DNA from: Congzhengia sp045576635
Lineage (GTDB): Bacteria > Bacillota > Clostridia > UBA1381 > UBA9506
NCBI GenBank assembly: GCA_045576635.1
Contig: JAZNGT010000011.1
Span: forward strand, 1-29,440
Length of the DNA: 29,440 bases
Direction: 5' to 3'
Below are positions 7,380 to 15,670 of this stretch, piece after piece. Made by a program: the position numbers and the translations under genes. How positions within the stretch are numbered: the first letter of the stretch is position 1; each line of letters begins with the position of its first letter. The notes under the pieces are model-generated. The model saw nothing but the letters and a program-made list of their open reading frames with translations, was not told where the DNA came from and ran no database searches.

Positions 7380-8912
7380 ATGGAAAAGTTTTTACAACTT
7401 TTAGCAGAGTACAATGATGTCGTTAATACATTTGTATGGACAACACTCGGTCTTGTACTCTTAATTGGAACAGGTGTTCTTACAACCGTCATTACAAAGT
7501 TTTTTCAGGTGACGCATATTGGACACTGGTTTAAGCACACATTGGGAAGTCTTTTCAAAAAAGATGTTATTGGTCACTCCAAAGATAAAGCTTCCATCTC
7601 TCCATTCCAGGCACTCTGTACTGCACTGGCAGCAACCATTGGTGTTGGTAACATCGCCGGTGTTGCAACGGCGATTTGCTTAGGTGGACCGGGTGCTGTG
7701 TTCTGGATGTGGGTTGCAGCATTCTTCGGCATGATGACAAACTTCTCAGAAAATGTTTTGGGTATTTTCTATCGCAGAAGAAATGCTGACGGCGAATGGT
7801 CAGGCGGCGCGATGTATTACCTTCGTGACGGTTTAGGCTCAAAGAAGGGCTTTAAAACCATTGGTAATGTTTTGGCTGTAATCTTCTCAATCTGTACGCT
7901 TTTAGCATCATTTGGTATTGGTGCAATGGGTCAGATTAATAAGATTGTTGTAAATATTGAATCCGCTTTCCGTATTGACGCTTTGGCGAATATTACACTT
8001 TACGAAGGTGTATCCGTTTACTCCGTTGTTATCGGTATTGCGCTCGTTATTTTAGCAGGACTTATTGTTTTGGGTGGCCTTAAAAGAATTGCAGCATTTG
8101 CTGAAAAAATCGTTCCTTTCATGGTTGTATTGTTTATAATTGGCAGTGTTATCATCGTTGGTGTTAACTATACACAGATTGGAGCAGCGTTTGCAGCAAT
8201 CTTTAAAACAGCATTTACGCCCATCGCGGCAGTAGGTGGTGCAGCAGGTTTTGCCATTAAGCAGGTTGTTGTCCAGGGCTTTAAGCGTGGCGTTTTCTCA
8301 AACGAAGCAGGTCTTGGTTCATCTGTTATGGTTCACTCAAACTCCAATATCAAAGAACCTGTTAAACAGGGTATGTGGGGTATCTTCGAAGTATTTGCAG
8401 ACACATTTGTTGTTTGTACATTGACTGCCTTGGTTGTTTTAACCTCTGGTGTTTATGATTTAACAACAGGTATCGCAACAGCATCTGATGCAACACTTGT
8501 TGCAGAAGCATTTAACACTGTATTTGGTTTTGGCAACATCGGTGGTAAGTTTATCGCAATTGCTATTTTACTCTTTGCGTTTACAACTGTCTTGGGCTGG
8601 GATCACTACGGCTCAAAGGCTTGGGAATATTTATTCGGTGTAAAATCCATCAAAGTTTATAAGGTTATTCACCTTGTCATGATTATGTTCGGTGCACTCT
8701 TAACATCTTCGCTTGCGTGGGATATTTCAGACACCTTCAACGGTCTTATGATGATCCCCAACTTAATCGGTGTTATCGCACTTTCCGGAACTGTTTATAA
8801 AATTACGAAAAACTACATAGACAGAAAACTGAAAGGAAAAGATGTAGAACCGATGTATTCAGCTTTTGCCGATGTTCAGGCAGAGCAAATGCAAAGAACA
8901 GACGTTGAGTAA
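7380..8912 (+). CDS. Alanine/glycine:cation symporter (AGCS family)
   Basis: Inner-membrane sodium- or proton-coupled amino acid carrier of 510 residues with about eleven membrane segments. Family signatures include GVGNIAGVATAICLGGPGAV, FWMWVAAFFGMMTNFSENVL and GFKRGVFSNEAGLGS. Length is slightly above the usual 450-500, due to a hydrophilic C-terminal tail (YSAFADVQAEQMQRT). AAAGGGGA precedes ATG 7380. It is the only gene behind the glycine riboswitch, which suggests glycine is a substrate or a signal for uptake/efflux. The perfect palindrome at 8919-8964 ends its transcript. Confidence 0.95.
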   Translation: MEKFLQLLAEYNDVVNTFVWTTLGLVLLIGTGVLTTVITKFFQVTHIGHWFKHTLGSLFKKDVIGHSKDKASISPFQALCTALAATIGVGNIAGVATAICLGGPGAVFWMWVAAFFGMMTNFSENVLGIFYRRRNADGEWSGGAMYYLRDGLGSKKGFKTIGNVLAVIFSICTLLASFGIGAMGQINKIVVNIESAFRIDALANITLYEGVSVYSVVIGIALVILAGLIVLGGLKRIAAFAEKIVPFMVVLFIIGSVIIVGVNYTQIGAAFAAIFKTAFTPIAAVGGAAGFAIKQVVVQGFKRGVFSNEAGLGSSVMVHSNSNIKEPVKQGMWGIFEVFADTFVVCTLTALVVLTSGVYDLTTGIATASDATLVAEAFNTVFGFGNIGGKFIAIAILLFAFTTVLGWDHYGSKAWEYLFGVKSIKVYKVIHLVMIMFGALLTSSLAWDISDTFNGLMMIPNLIGVIALSGTVYKITKNYIDRKLKGKDVEPMYSAFADVQAEQMQRTDVE

Positions 8913-8918
8913 AAATAA

Positions 8919-8964
8919 AAAAGGGGATGTAGCAAAATGATTTCATTTTGCTACATCCCCTTTT
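8919..8964 (+). terminator. Perfect 22-bp palindrome after the symporter gene
   Basis: Arms 8919-8940 and 8943-8964 are perfectly complementary across 22 bases with a two-base TT spacer; A4 at one end and T4 at the other make it a bidirectional terminator. The arm core (GATGTAGCAAAATG) resembles the outer end of the adjoining repeat, which reads GGTGTAGCAAAATG in copy 3. It therefore probably belongs to the repeat family. Confidence 0.85.
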
Positions 8965-9197
8965 GGGATGGACGGAAAATAGCGCAGATTGGACAAACTG
9001 AACCCGAATGCGTACGTGGGTACACAGAGAGGTGAAGTTTGTTCAAAACACAAGGCATAAAATAGAAGGAATTCGCCAAATGACGAATTCCTTCCTTAAG
9101 TTTTGCGTTATTTTAACTTTTTAAGCATATTAGAAAGGCTTTGTTATACGTTTTCTTTGCCTTGGGTGGTGTGCGCATTTTGCTACACCCCCTTTTT
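8965..9197 (+). repeat. Interspersed structured repeat, copy 2 (complete)
   Basis: A non-coding element of about 228 bases (8965-9192) plus T run. It begins GGGATGGACGGAAAAT and ends CATTTTGCTACACCC; the two ends are imperfect inverted repeats (GGGTG...AAAAT.GCGCA). Inside are a hairpin pairing GGACAAACT (8991-8999) with AGTTTGTTC (9037-9045 region), a hairpin with GAAGGAATTCG and CGAATTCCTTC around 9065-9095, and an ACAAGGCA/TGCCTT pair. It fills the gap between convergent stop codons at 8912 and 9206. No ORF of note. Confidence 0.93.
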
Positions 9198-9205
9198 CTT
9201 TTTGT

Positions 9206-10213
9206 TTAGTTATATTCCGGTGTTACATATTCGGGAACAATTTGAATAAAGGTGTTTCCGGGATTTAACATAAGGGGTGAACCATCTTCTAACGTATAAA
9301 CAGTTTTTTCATCCCTTGCGGATTTTGACCAGAGAATCGGAATTCTCTTTCCGTCGGTAAAGTAATAACCCGTTCCGTTTCCAATGTTTTTAAGGTCTTG
9401 TCTTCCTTTGTTTTCGCCGTCGGCAAGTGAGACGTTTTTGAGCTGATACACAATAATATTTTTGGCAGAAAGCGCTTCGCCCGTTTGCGATTTATGCTCT
9501 TTTCCGTTTACATAGCGCACGTAGCGCATTGTGCTTTCGTCGTATGTATAGCCTACCTTATAAAATTTTGCGTAAGGAAGCGAAATATTTAAAATTGCAT
9601 CGCCAATCTCCGGCACAGTGTCTAACTTGTTGTAGTCGGGGATTTTGTTATCTGTTTCCATGCAGTAGCCTTTTGTATCTTTGGCACGTTCTGAAAGTTT
9701 TACGGTGCTGGTGTAAAGATTATGCCATGTTTTGTCATAAGTGTTGTCACGCCAGAAACATGCACCGTCGCCTAAAACGCCATTGATGTTGTTAATTTTT
9801 AAAGCGGAAATGTCTTTTGCTGCTTTCGGGCTCCAACCTGCGTGGCTGTAAATTGCATCGTGCTCTAATGCATAATCTAAAAAGTAGTGACGCGATGACC
9901 TTACGGGGCCAACCTTTTCTAAATTGTAGTCTTTAAAAAGCGCCATAAAGCGTGTTGCCTGACCTTCGACCACAATTTCATAGACCATATACGCATTTTC
10001 AAGTCCAATCTGCGGACGTGCCTTGTCGCTGTCATTATCAATCATAACGGCGATGGGACGTACGTTTTCCTTTTCTTTCATTTCTGCATAAAATGCATCT
10101 ACCTCTTCAGGTTCTACGGCGTAAGGCTCATCTGTCGAAACCTCACTTGCCATGTTGCACGCAGAAAATATCATTACCGCTGCGAGTAAGAGTAAAAATA
10201 ATCGTTTTTTCAT
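9206..10213 (-). CDS. DUF3048 lipoprotein (YerB-like)
   Basis: A 335-residue exported lipoprotein: the first 20 residues are a lipoprotein signal (KKRLFLLLLAAVMIF) ending in the lipobox FSAC with Cys20 as the lipidation site. The rest matches the DUF3048 N- and C-terminal domains, as in Bacillus YerB: VRPIAVMIDND, RFMALFKDY...KVGPVRSSRHYFLDYA, AGWSPKA and GTGYYFTDGKRIPI. Function in the family is unknown; it acts outside the membrane. AAAGGAGA lies upstream inside the rdgB coding end, and ATG overlaps the rdgB stop as ATGA, so it is translationally coupled. Last gene of a three-gene operon that runs into repeat copy 2. Confidence 0.92.
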   Translation of the reverse strand: MKKRLFLLLLAAVMIFSACNMASEVSTDEPYAVEPEEVDAFYAEMKEKENVRPIAVMIDNDSDKARPQIGLENAYMVYEIVVEGQATRFMALFKDYNLEKVGPVRSSRHYFLDYALEHDAIYSHAGWSPKAAKDISALKINNINGVLGDGACFWRDNTYDKTWHNLYTSTVKLSERAKDTKGYCMETDNKIPDYNKLDTVPEIGDAILNISLPYAKFYKVGYTYDESTMRYVRYVNGKEHKSQTGEALSAKNIIVYQLKNVSLADGENKGRQDLKNIGNGTGYYFTDGKRIPILWSKSARDEKTVYTLEDGSPLMLNPGNTFIQIVPEYVTPEYN

Positions 10214-10806
10214 AACGTTTCTCCTTTTAATTTTTGAGCGAGCAAGGAAAGAGCTGCTTTTCTGTGACTCACTTTATTTTTTTCTTCCATTGTCATTTCC
10301 GAGAACGTCTTTTTATATTCGGGTGCGTAAAAAACAGGGTCGTAGCCGAATCCGTTTTCACCGCGTTTTGTATTTAATATAATTCCGGGGCAGCTTACGC
10401 CGAAGGCTTCTATCTTTTTGCCGTCCGGAAAAATAAGACACACTGCGCAAACAAACCGAGCGTTTCGCTCTTTTTCGGGTAGATGCGAAAGTTCGCCTAA
10501 AAGTTTGTTGACGTTGTCATCGTCGGATGCATTTTCGCCTGCATAGCGGGCAGAATACACGCCAGGACGGCCCGAAAGTGCTTCTACTTCCAAACCGGAA
10601 TCGTCTGCCAAAACGGGCAAATCCGTAAGTTTTGAAATCTCGTGCGCCTTAATATAGGCGTTTTCTGCAAACGTTGTGCCGGTTTCTTCAACGTCAACGT
10701 CAATGCCAACGTCAGAAAGCCCTAACACCTCGATATCAGAAAAAATTTCGCGGATTTCTTTCAGTTTATTTTTGTTGCCCGTTGCAACCAACATTTTATC
10801 TAACAT
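10210..10806 (-). CDS. rdgB: XTP/dITP diphosphatase (RdgB/HAM1)
   Basis: House-cleaning nucleotide pyrophosphatase that hydrolyses dITP, XTP and related non-canonical nucleotides to monophosphates. The 198-residue protein shows the family motifs: ATGNKNKLKEI near the N-terminus, VEETGTTFAENAYIKA, LADDSGLEVEAL with the catalytic Asp, GRPGVYSARYAGE, and GFGYDPVFY, ending with KNKVSHRKAA. Normal length. The ATG at 10806 overlaps the end of the upstream mutarotase-like gene by 11 bases and has no good Shine-Dalgarno, so coupling is likely; the ATG at 10794 is an alternative. Followed by the DUF3048 lipoprotein with a four-base overlap. Confidence 0.95.
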   Translation of the reverse strand: MLDKMLVATGNKNKLKEIREIFSDIEVLGLSDVGIDVDVEETGTTFAENAYIKAHEISKLTDLPVLADDSGLEVEALSGRPGVYSARYAGENASDDDNVNKLLGELSHLPEKERNARFVCAVCLIFPDGKKIEAFGVSCPGIILNTKRGENGFGYDPVFYAPEYKKTFSEMTMEEKNKVSHRKAALSLLAQKLKGETL

Positions 10807-11725
10807 ACCGTTTCACCAATTCGTCAAAATATGACTCGTCAAAGGTTTCGGGGCATGCTTCTTTAAAGAGTGACCAACGTTCTTCGTGTGTTACAGTGGA
10901 TTCCGGTGCGATGGTTGTAATTTCGCCTAAGGTTTCCATCTCTAAGAAAAGGTCATTGGTAAAGGTCTCAAATGACATACCGCCGTCAGGATAAACACCG
11001 TTTTCAATCGGTGTAAACTGTTTTACAAAAAGGTCACCGTGATTAAAATACAGCGCGAAACCATGTTCGCTGTTAATGCCTACCTTAAACTTATCGGGGT
11101 GACCGGGCTCTTGCTTTAAGCCGATGTACGTATTACCCCATGTTACACGGCTATCCATCATATTGGTATAGGGCCAAAGTGCAAGCATACGGTTTCCTAA
11201 AAGACCGGTATCTTTTGTGGGCTGCGGAACGATTTCGAATCCGCCGGGTGCGAGCACGGACATTGCCCAGGGTGCAAGTGTTACGTCCCATGCTGCATGG
11301 TTTGTGATTTTATGAACGACCGTAACATTGCTTGAATCGGGTGCAAGTGTTATGATAATTTCGTACTGATACTGATTCCATTTTTGTACGGCAGGTTTAA
11401 AGATTGCTCCGTTTTCAATCAATTCGTAAGGCACGGGGTCGTTGTCGGGGTAATAGCTTTTCGGCATTGCCTCAGGACTAGTCCAAAGTCTGTGACCACC
11501 GTAAATATACCATGTTCCACCGCCAAATTTATCAAATTCCGGTCCGTTTGCAAAAAAGCCTCTGTCCACATCTTCAAACATCACGTTTTCGCCGTCGACA
11601 AATGAGTAGTTTATAATACGCGGGCCTACGTCGATTGTTACAAGCACTTTTACGATGCCGTTTGCAATCTCCAAACAGTTGCCGAAGTTTTTGTAGGATT
11701 TAACTGTTTTTGTAACTGTCCCCAT
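10796..11725 (-). CDS. Galactose-mutarotase-like (aldose 1-epimerase fold) protein
   Basis: A 309-residue soluble protein without signal peptide. GPRIINYSF, WYIYGGHRLWTSPE, VVHKITNHAAWDV and LAPWAMSVLAPGG resemble the beta-sandwich sugar-binding fold of aldose 1-epimerase-like and DUF4380 proteins; I do not see a complete set of catalytic residues of a known galactose mutarotase, so the reaction is open. ATG 11725 is preferred because AAGGAGG lies eight bases upstream; the in-frame ATG at 11752 lies before that site. First gene of the operon with rdgB and the DUF3048 lipoprotein. Alternative: a glycoside-binding or phosphosugar epimerase homologue. Confidence 0.65.
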   Translation of the reverse strand: MGTVTKTVKSYKNFGNCLEIANGIVKVLVTIDVGPRIINYSFVDGENVMFEDVDRGFFANGPEFDKFGGGTWYIYGGHRLWTSPEAMPKSYYPDNDPVPYELIENGAIFKPAVQKWNQYQYEIIITLAPDSSNVTVVHKITNHAAWDVTLAPWAMSVLAPGGFEIVPQPTKDTGLLGNRMLALWPYTNMMDSRVTWGNTYIGLKQEPGHPDKFKVGINSEHGFALYFNHGDLFVKQFTPIENGVYPDGGMSFETFTNDLFLEMETLGEITTIAPESTVTHEERWSLFKEACPETFDESYFDELVKRYVR

Positions 11726-11776
11726 ATTTTTTTCCTCCTTTAATTTCATCATAAACCATTTTATGAATCTATTTTT

Positions 11777-11805
11777 ATTTTATCATAATTACGGAAAAAA
11801 GTAAA
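11777..11805 (-). promoter_or_regulatory. Candidate promoter of the mutarotase-like - rdgB operon
   Basis: On the minus strand TTTACT (11800-11805), 17-base spacer, TAAAAT (11777-11782). The region is very AT-rich, so the boxes could be fortuitous, but position relative to ATG 11725 is right. Confidence 0.5.
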
Positions 11806-11832
11806 TAATATTGTGAATTTTGACAAAGGATA

Positions 11833-11861
11833 TTGTAATTTTTTTTAAAATGATATACAAT
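11833..11861 (+). promoter_or_regulatory. Sigma-A promoter of the PPi-phosphofructokinase gene
   Basis: TTGTAA (11833-11838), 17-base spacer, TACAAT (11856-11861). A TTGACA at 11820-11825 is too far from any -10 box on this strand. Confidence 0.65.
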
Positions 11862-11899
11862 AATAAAAAATGCAAACTAAAAAGACAAGGGGAATGACT

Positions 11900-13129
11900 T
11901 TGAACAAACAATACAATGCAATCGTAGGACAGTCCGGCGGCCCGACCGCCGCAATTAACGCGAGTCTTGCCGGCGTAATAAAGGCATGCGGAGCGTCGGA
12001 TAAAATCGGCACTGTTTATGGTATGAAAAACGGTATCAATGGCTTGCTGAAAGAAAGCCTGGTGGATTTAGGTGCACTTTCCAAAAACGAGGAACAATTA
12101 AATCTTCTTTTAAAAACACCGGCATCATTTTTGGGCTCGTGTAGATTTAAATTGCCCGAAACAGACGATGCACTTTATGAAAAACTGTTTTCTATTCTTC
12201 AAAAATACAACATAAAATACTTCTTTTACATAGGCGGTAACGATTCAATGGACACCGCATTAAAACTTTCGGCGTACGCAAAACAACACGAAAAAGACGT
12301 GTACTTTGTTGGTGTGCCCAAAACCATTGACAATGACCTTCCGGATACTGACCATACCCCCGGTTTTGGTAGCGCTGCAAAATATATTGCGACAACCGTG
12401 CGCGAAATCTCAGCGGATTCTTTGGTATATGATGTGAATTCCGTTACCATCGTAGAAATCATGGGAAGAAACGCAGGCTGGCTTACTGCATCTTCTGCGC
12501 TCGGTCGTACGGGGAAACTCGGCCCTGACCTTATCTATCTTCCCGAACGCGCATTTTCTTTTGAACAGTTTAAAGCGGATATCATAGAGGTATCCAAAAA
12601 TAAGAAAAACATTATTGTTGCGATATCAGAGGGTGCACACACAGAAGACGGTACGTATGTATGTGAAGCAGTATCGAGCGGAACAGAGGACGTGTTCGGC
12701 CACAAATATTTAGGTGGTACGGCACGTGTACTGGAAGACTATGTGCGCCGTGAATTTGGATTTAAGGCAAGGGGTATTGAATTAAATGTTCCGCAGCGTT
12801 GTGCAGGGCATTTACTCAGCAAAACTGATATTACGGAATCGTTTTATGTAGGATGCGCGGCAGTGTCGATGGCACTAGACGGAAAAACAGGAATTATGGC
12901 GTCGATTCAGAGAACAGGAAACAATCCGTATGAGTCAACCTTTGCTCCTGTGGCGATCGAAAGTGTGGCAAATCTTGAAAAAACCGTTCCTGACGCTTTT
13001 ATAAATGAAGCAGGAAACGATGTGACAGAGGCGTTTATAGAATACGCGCTTCCGCTTATAACGGGCGAAATTGTGCCCGAATTTGAAAACGGCGTACCAA
13101 AACAACTGGTATTAGAAGATTTGTTATAA
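11900..13129 (+). CDS. pfp: Diphosphate-dependent 6-phosphofructokinase
   Basis: Glycolytic enzyme that phosphorylates fructose 6-phosphate, here probably with pyrophosphate and reversibly. Motifs: GQSGGPTAAIN at the N-terminus, GGNDSMDTA, PKTIDNDLPDTDHTPGFGSA (the Lys in PKTIDND and the Asn/Asp in GGNDS are the usual marks of PPi rather than ATP use), and MGRNAGWLTA. I place the start at TTG 11900, six bases after AAGGGGA, giving MNKQYNAIVGQSGG; an ATG at 11894 directly abuts that site and one at 11870 has none. That makes 409 residues, normal for the family. Monocistronic: own promoter and terminator. Confidence 0.92.
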   Translation: MNKQYNAIVGQSGGPTAAINASLAGVIKACGASDKIGTVYGMKNGINGLLKESLVDLGALSKNEEQLNLLLKTPASFLGSCRFKLPETDDALYEKLFSILQKYNIKYFFYIGGNDSMDTALKLSAYAKQHEKDVYFVGVPKTIDNDLPDTDHTPGFGSAAKYIATTVREISADSLVYDVNSVTIVEIMGRNAGWLTASSALGRTGKLGPDLIYLPERAFSFEQFKADIIEVSKNKKNIIVAISEGAHTEDGTYVCEAVSSGTEDVFGHKYLGGTARVLEDYVRREFGFKARGIELNVPQRCAGHLLSKTDITESFYVGCAAVSMALDGKTGIMASIQRTGNNPYESTFAPVAIESVANLEKTVPDAFINEAGNDVTEAFIEYALPLITGEIVPEFENGVPKQLVLEDLL

Positions 13130-13130
13130 G

Positions 13131-13159
13131 AAAAAGGACTGCACAGGCAGTCCTTTTTT
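13131..13159 (+). terminator. Terminator of pfp
   Basis: GGACTGC (13136-13142) pairs with GCAGTCC (13147-13153), four-base loop ACAG, flanked by A5 and T6. Confidence 0.88.
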
Positions 13160-13217
13160 GCATATTTTTTTGCACTTTTGCATATAGTAAAATAAACCAT
13201 TTCATGAGAAAAAGATA

Positions 13218-13246
13218 TTGACAAGGCTAAAAAAGTGTGCTATAAT
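13218..13246 (+). promoter_or_regulatory. Consensus promoter of tRNA-fMet
   Basis: Exact consensus TTGACA (13218-13223), 17-base spacer, exact TATAAT (13241-13246). It ends 28 bases before the tRNA. Confidence 0.9.
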
Positions 13247-13274
13247 ACTTTGTTGTAGAGAAAAAACACTATAT

Positions 13275-13350
<76 letters not shown>

Positions 13351-13351
<1 letters not shown>

Positions 13352-13390
13352 AACAAAAGCGGTCGCTAAAAGCGACTGCTTTTTTATTTA
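13351..13390 (+). terminator. tRNA-fMet terminator, first copy of a 40-bp direct repeat
   Basis: GCGGTCGC and GCGACTGC pair (one G-T wobble) around TAAAA and are followed by T6. The 40 bases 13351-13390 recur at 13792-13831 with a single difference (T at 13377, C at 13818). Confidence 0.88.
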
Positions 13391-13587
13391 GCAGGGTTAT
13401 GAGCACGGCGAGCGTGGCTCGTTGGGGGAGCGATACGAGCGCTGCCGGTGGCAGAAGAAGCGAGTTGAGCGAGTGGCCGCGGTCAAAAAAAGGTTGCGGG
13501 AATGCGCAACAACTTTTTTTGGGCACCGCAACAGGCACGGAGTGATAACCCGGAGGTCGAGGGTATCAAATCCGGCCCCTGCACCCA
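13391..13587 (+). pseudogene. Split, degenerate tRNA-fMet copy
   Basis: 13545-13587 repeats the 3' half of the tRNA (13310-13351) from the anticodon loop to the CCA, with a few substitutions and one extra base in the T stem. 13391-13427 (GCAGGGTTATGAGC... then GTGGCTCGTTGGG) can be aligned with the tRNA 5' half, more weakly. About 117 bases (13428-13544) separate the halves. Bases 13480-13540 are an imperfect palindrome (AAAAAAAGGTTGCG facing GCGCAACAACTTTTTTT). The T stem is disrupted and no promoter precedes it, so it is not expected to work as a tRNA. Confidence 0.7.
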
Positions 13588-13612
13588 CGTCGCAGCAAAC
13601 TACGCTGCAATC

Positions 13613-13642
13613 AAAATGACCACTTTATAAGTGGTCATTTTT
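13613..13642 (+). terminator. Terminator-like hairpin in the post-tRNA insertion
   Basis: TGACCACTT (13617-13625) and AAGTGGTCA (13629-13637) pair perfectly with A4 before and T5 after; functional in either direction. Confidence 0.75.
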
Positions 13643-13791
13643 ATATGCTCCGTTGCTGCTCCTTTTTCACAAAAAGTCACGCTCGGCTCATCTGTTCGGT
13701 TGTAAACGCCCTCACAACGATTCGCTGTCGCTATCAACTTTTTGCGAAAGCGCCTTTTGTGCATATTGCATTTATTATGAACATAAAAACC
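13643..13791. other. Non-coding filler of the post-tRNA insertion
   Basis: No convincing gene. Short open frames exist on both strands, but they have no ribosome binding sites and read through repeat-like sequence. The stretch is more GC-rich in patches than neighbouring intergenic DNA. It contains AAAAAGT (13673-13679 region) and ACTTTTTG (13738-13745) as loosely facing inverted pieces. It ends exactly where the duplicated terminator begins. Confidence 0.5.
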
Positions 13792-13831
13792 AAACAAAAG
13801 CGGTCGCTAAAAGCGACCGCTTTTTTATTTA
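13792..13831 (+). terminator. Second copy of the tRNA-fMet terminator
   Basis: Same 40 bases as 13351-13390 except one position; here the stem GCGGTCGC/GCGACCGC is perfectly paired, followed by T6. Together the two copies flank 401 bases of insertion as direct repeats. Confidence 0.88.
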
Positions 13832-13914
13832 TCACAAATACAACCAAAAACATATGGCGTTTTATTTGATTCTATGTATAATATAGAGAAATTTTGAAAT
13901 CAACTAAAACTATA

Positions 13915-13943
13915 TTGAAAAAAATAATTTTATGCTATACAAT
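13915..13943 (+). promoter_or_regulatory. Sigma-A promoter of the second Na/Pi cotransporter
   Basis: TTGAAA (13915-13920), 17-base spacer, TACAAT (13938-13943), 33 bases before the ATG at 13977. Confidence 0.75.
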
Positions 13944-13976
13944 GACAAGTGTAGACCTATAACGAGGAGTGAGTTT

Positions 13977-15662
13977 ATGTTATCATCACAGGACATTATG
14001 CAGTTGATACAGAGTCTTATATGGCTTTTGGCGGGCGTTGGTATTTTTATTGTCGGCATGAACTTTATGGGCGATGCATTAGAGCGAAGTGCAGGCGCGG
14101 GCATGAAGCGTCTGCTTGAAAGAATCAGCAACAATCGATTTTCCGGTGTTGGAATCGGTGCCGGTGTAACAGCGATTATTCAGAGTTCATCAGCAACTTC
14201 TGTCATGGTTATCGGTCTTGTAAACGCAGGCGTTATGTCTCTTATGCAGGCAACGCCGATTATTATGGGTGCTAACATTGGTACAACCATTACAGGTATT
14301 TTGGTTGCGCTTAAAAATGATTATTTTAATATGGCAATGTATCTTTTGGCATTTGCCGGTGTGATGATGGGATTTGCACAGAAGGAAAAGATTAAAATTG
14401 CCGGAAGTCTTTGCTCGGGATTGGGTCTTATCTTTGTCGGACTTAATATTATGAGCAGCGAACAGGCGTTTGGAAATCCGCTCGTCGAGAATATGTTCAC
14501 CGAAATTTTTAAAATGATTGACTTTCCGCTTCTTTTGATTTTGGTGGGCGTTATTTTTACTGCACTTATCCAGAGTTCTTCTGCTTCTACCGGTGTTGTT
14601 ATTACGATGGTTGGTACAGGAGTTCTTCCGCTTGACCTTGCGTTATTTATTATTCTCGGCGCAAATATCGGCACATGTGTAACAGCGCTTTTAGCATCTG
14701 TTGGTGCAAATGCTAACGCTAAAAGAGTTGCACTCATACACTGTACATTTAATGCGTTAGGAACAGTGTTTTTTACGGCAATTATTTGGTTATTTAGAGA
14801 ACCGGTTGTAAATTTCTTGGTATCTGTATTTCCGGGTAGTGACGCCATGTCACTTCAAATGAGAGTTTCTCTTTTCCACGTTATATTTAATACAACCACT
14901 ACGTGCTTGTTGCTTCCCTTTGTAAAACAGCTTGTTGATTATTCCTGTGCAATCATCAAGGATAAGAAAGAAATGAAAGAGGAGTTATCTCTTCGATATG
15001 TCGATGAAAGACTTCTTTCTGCACCGCCTGTTGCGCTTATGCAGGTGAAAAAAGAAATTGACTATATGATTTCTCTGGCAAAAGAAAATACACGTTTCAG
15101 TTTTGTAGCAATGGAAACAGGATCTAAGGAGCATAATGACCTGATTTGTCAAAATGAAAGGATTATTGACTTTATAAACAGCGAATTAACCGGATTTTTA
15201 ATTAAGTTATCTGCCGTAGTCGAGGGAAGCGATGAAAGAATCATTGGTTCGTATTTCCACGTTTTGAATGACCTTGAACGTATCGGTGACCATGCAGAGA
15301 ATTTCAACGAGATAGGTATTGAAATGATAAACAGAAACATTTCGTTCTCGGAAAATGCCCTTTGTGGGATTACCAAAATGCGTGATGCTGTTATAGAGAT
15401 GTTTACAATCGCAAGTGATACGTTTGAGACAACGCATAAAGATAGACTATCTGAGCTTACACAATTGGAAAACAGCGTAGATGCTATGAAAAGAGAATTG
15501 ATTTCCAATCACTTTGCAAGACTTGCCGAAGGCAATTGCAGTGTTGACGTAAGTCCGTATTATTCGTCTGTTATAGTCGGCCTTGAAAGAATCGCTGACC
15601 ATCTTGTTAATGTCGGATATAGTATTGTTAACCCCACGGGCTCTCAGAAAAAAGAGAGATAA
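13977..15662 (+). CDS. Na+/phosphate cotransporter with PhoU-like tail (second paralogue)
   Basis: 561-residue NptA-type membrane protein. As in the first paralogue, two membrane repeats carry QSSSATSVMVIG and QSSSASTGVV with GANIGTTITG and GANIGTCVTA loops, and the C-terminal 230 residues form PhoU-like helices (LERIGDHAENFNEI and LERIADHLVNVGYSI). The N-terminus MLSSQDIMQLIQSLIWLLAG follows a GAGGAG site seven bases upstream of ATG 13977; an ATG at 13932 overlaps the promoter. Monocistronic, between the tRNA region and a terminator. Sequence differs throughout from the protein at 1645-3408, so this is not a recent duplication. Confidence 0.93.
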   Translation: MLSSQDIMQLIQSLIWLLAGVGIFIVGMNFMGDALERSAGAGMKRLLERISNNRFSGVGIGAGVTAIIQSSSATSVMVIGLVNAGVMSLMQATPIIMGANIGTTITGILVALKNDYFNMAMYLLAFAGVMMGFAQKEKIKIAGSLCSGLGLIFVGLNIMSSEQAFGNPLVENMFTEIFKMIDFPLLLILVGVIFTALIQSSSASTGVVITMVGTGVLPLDLALFIILGANIGTCVTALLASVGANANAKRVALIHCTFNALGTVFFTAIIWLFREPVVNFLVSVFPGSDAMSLQMRVSLFHVIFNTTTTCLLLPFVKQLVDYSCAIIKDKKEMKEELSLRYVDERLLSAPPVALMQVKKEIDYMISLAKENTRFSFVAMETGSKEHNDLICQNERIIDFINSELTGFLIKLSAVVEGSDERIIGSYFHVLNDLERIGDHAENFNEIGIEMINRNISFSENALCGITKMRDAVIEMFTIASDTFETTHKDRLSELTQLENSVDAMKRELISNHFARLAEGNCSVDVSPYYSSVIVGLERIADHLVNVGYSIVNPTGSQKKER

Positions 15663-15670
15663 AAGAGAAA

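Noticed and set aside
8919..9197. CRISPR-like repeat or origin
   Set aside because: Hairpins are not regularly spaced and there are no unique spacers, DnaA boxes or cas genes.
9206..10213. Possible link of the DUF3048 lipoprotein and mutarotase-like protein to a surface glycan system
   Set aside because: No glycosyltransferase, transporter or wall-linkage gene nearby; nothing beyond coupling to rdgB supports it.
13645..13886. Cysteine- and arginine-rich open frames downstream of the pseudo-tRNA
   Set aside because: Two overlapping frames over the same repeat-like DNA, crossing the terminator hairpin, with no Shine-Dalgarno or recognisable domain.
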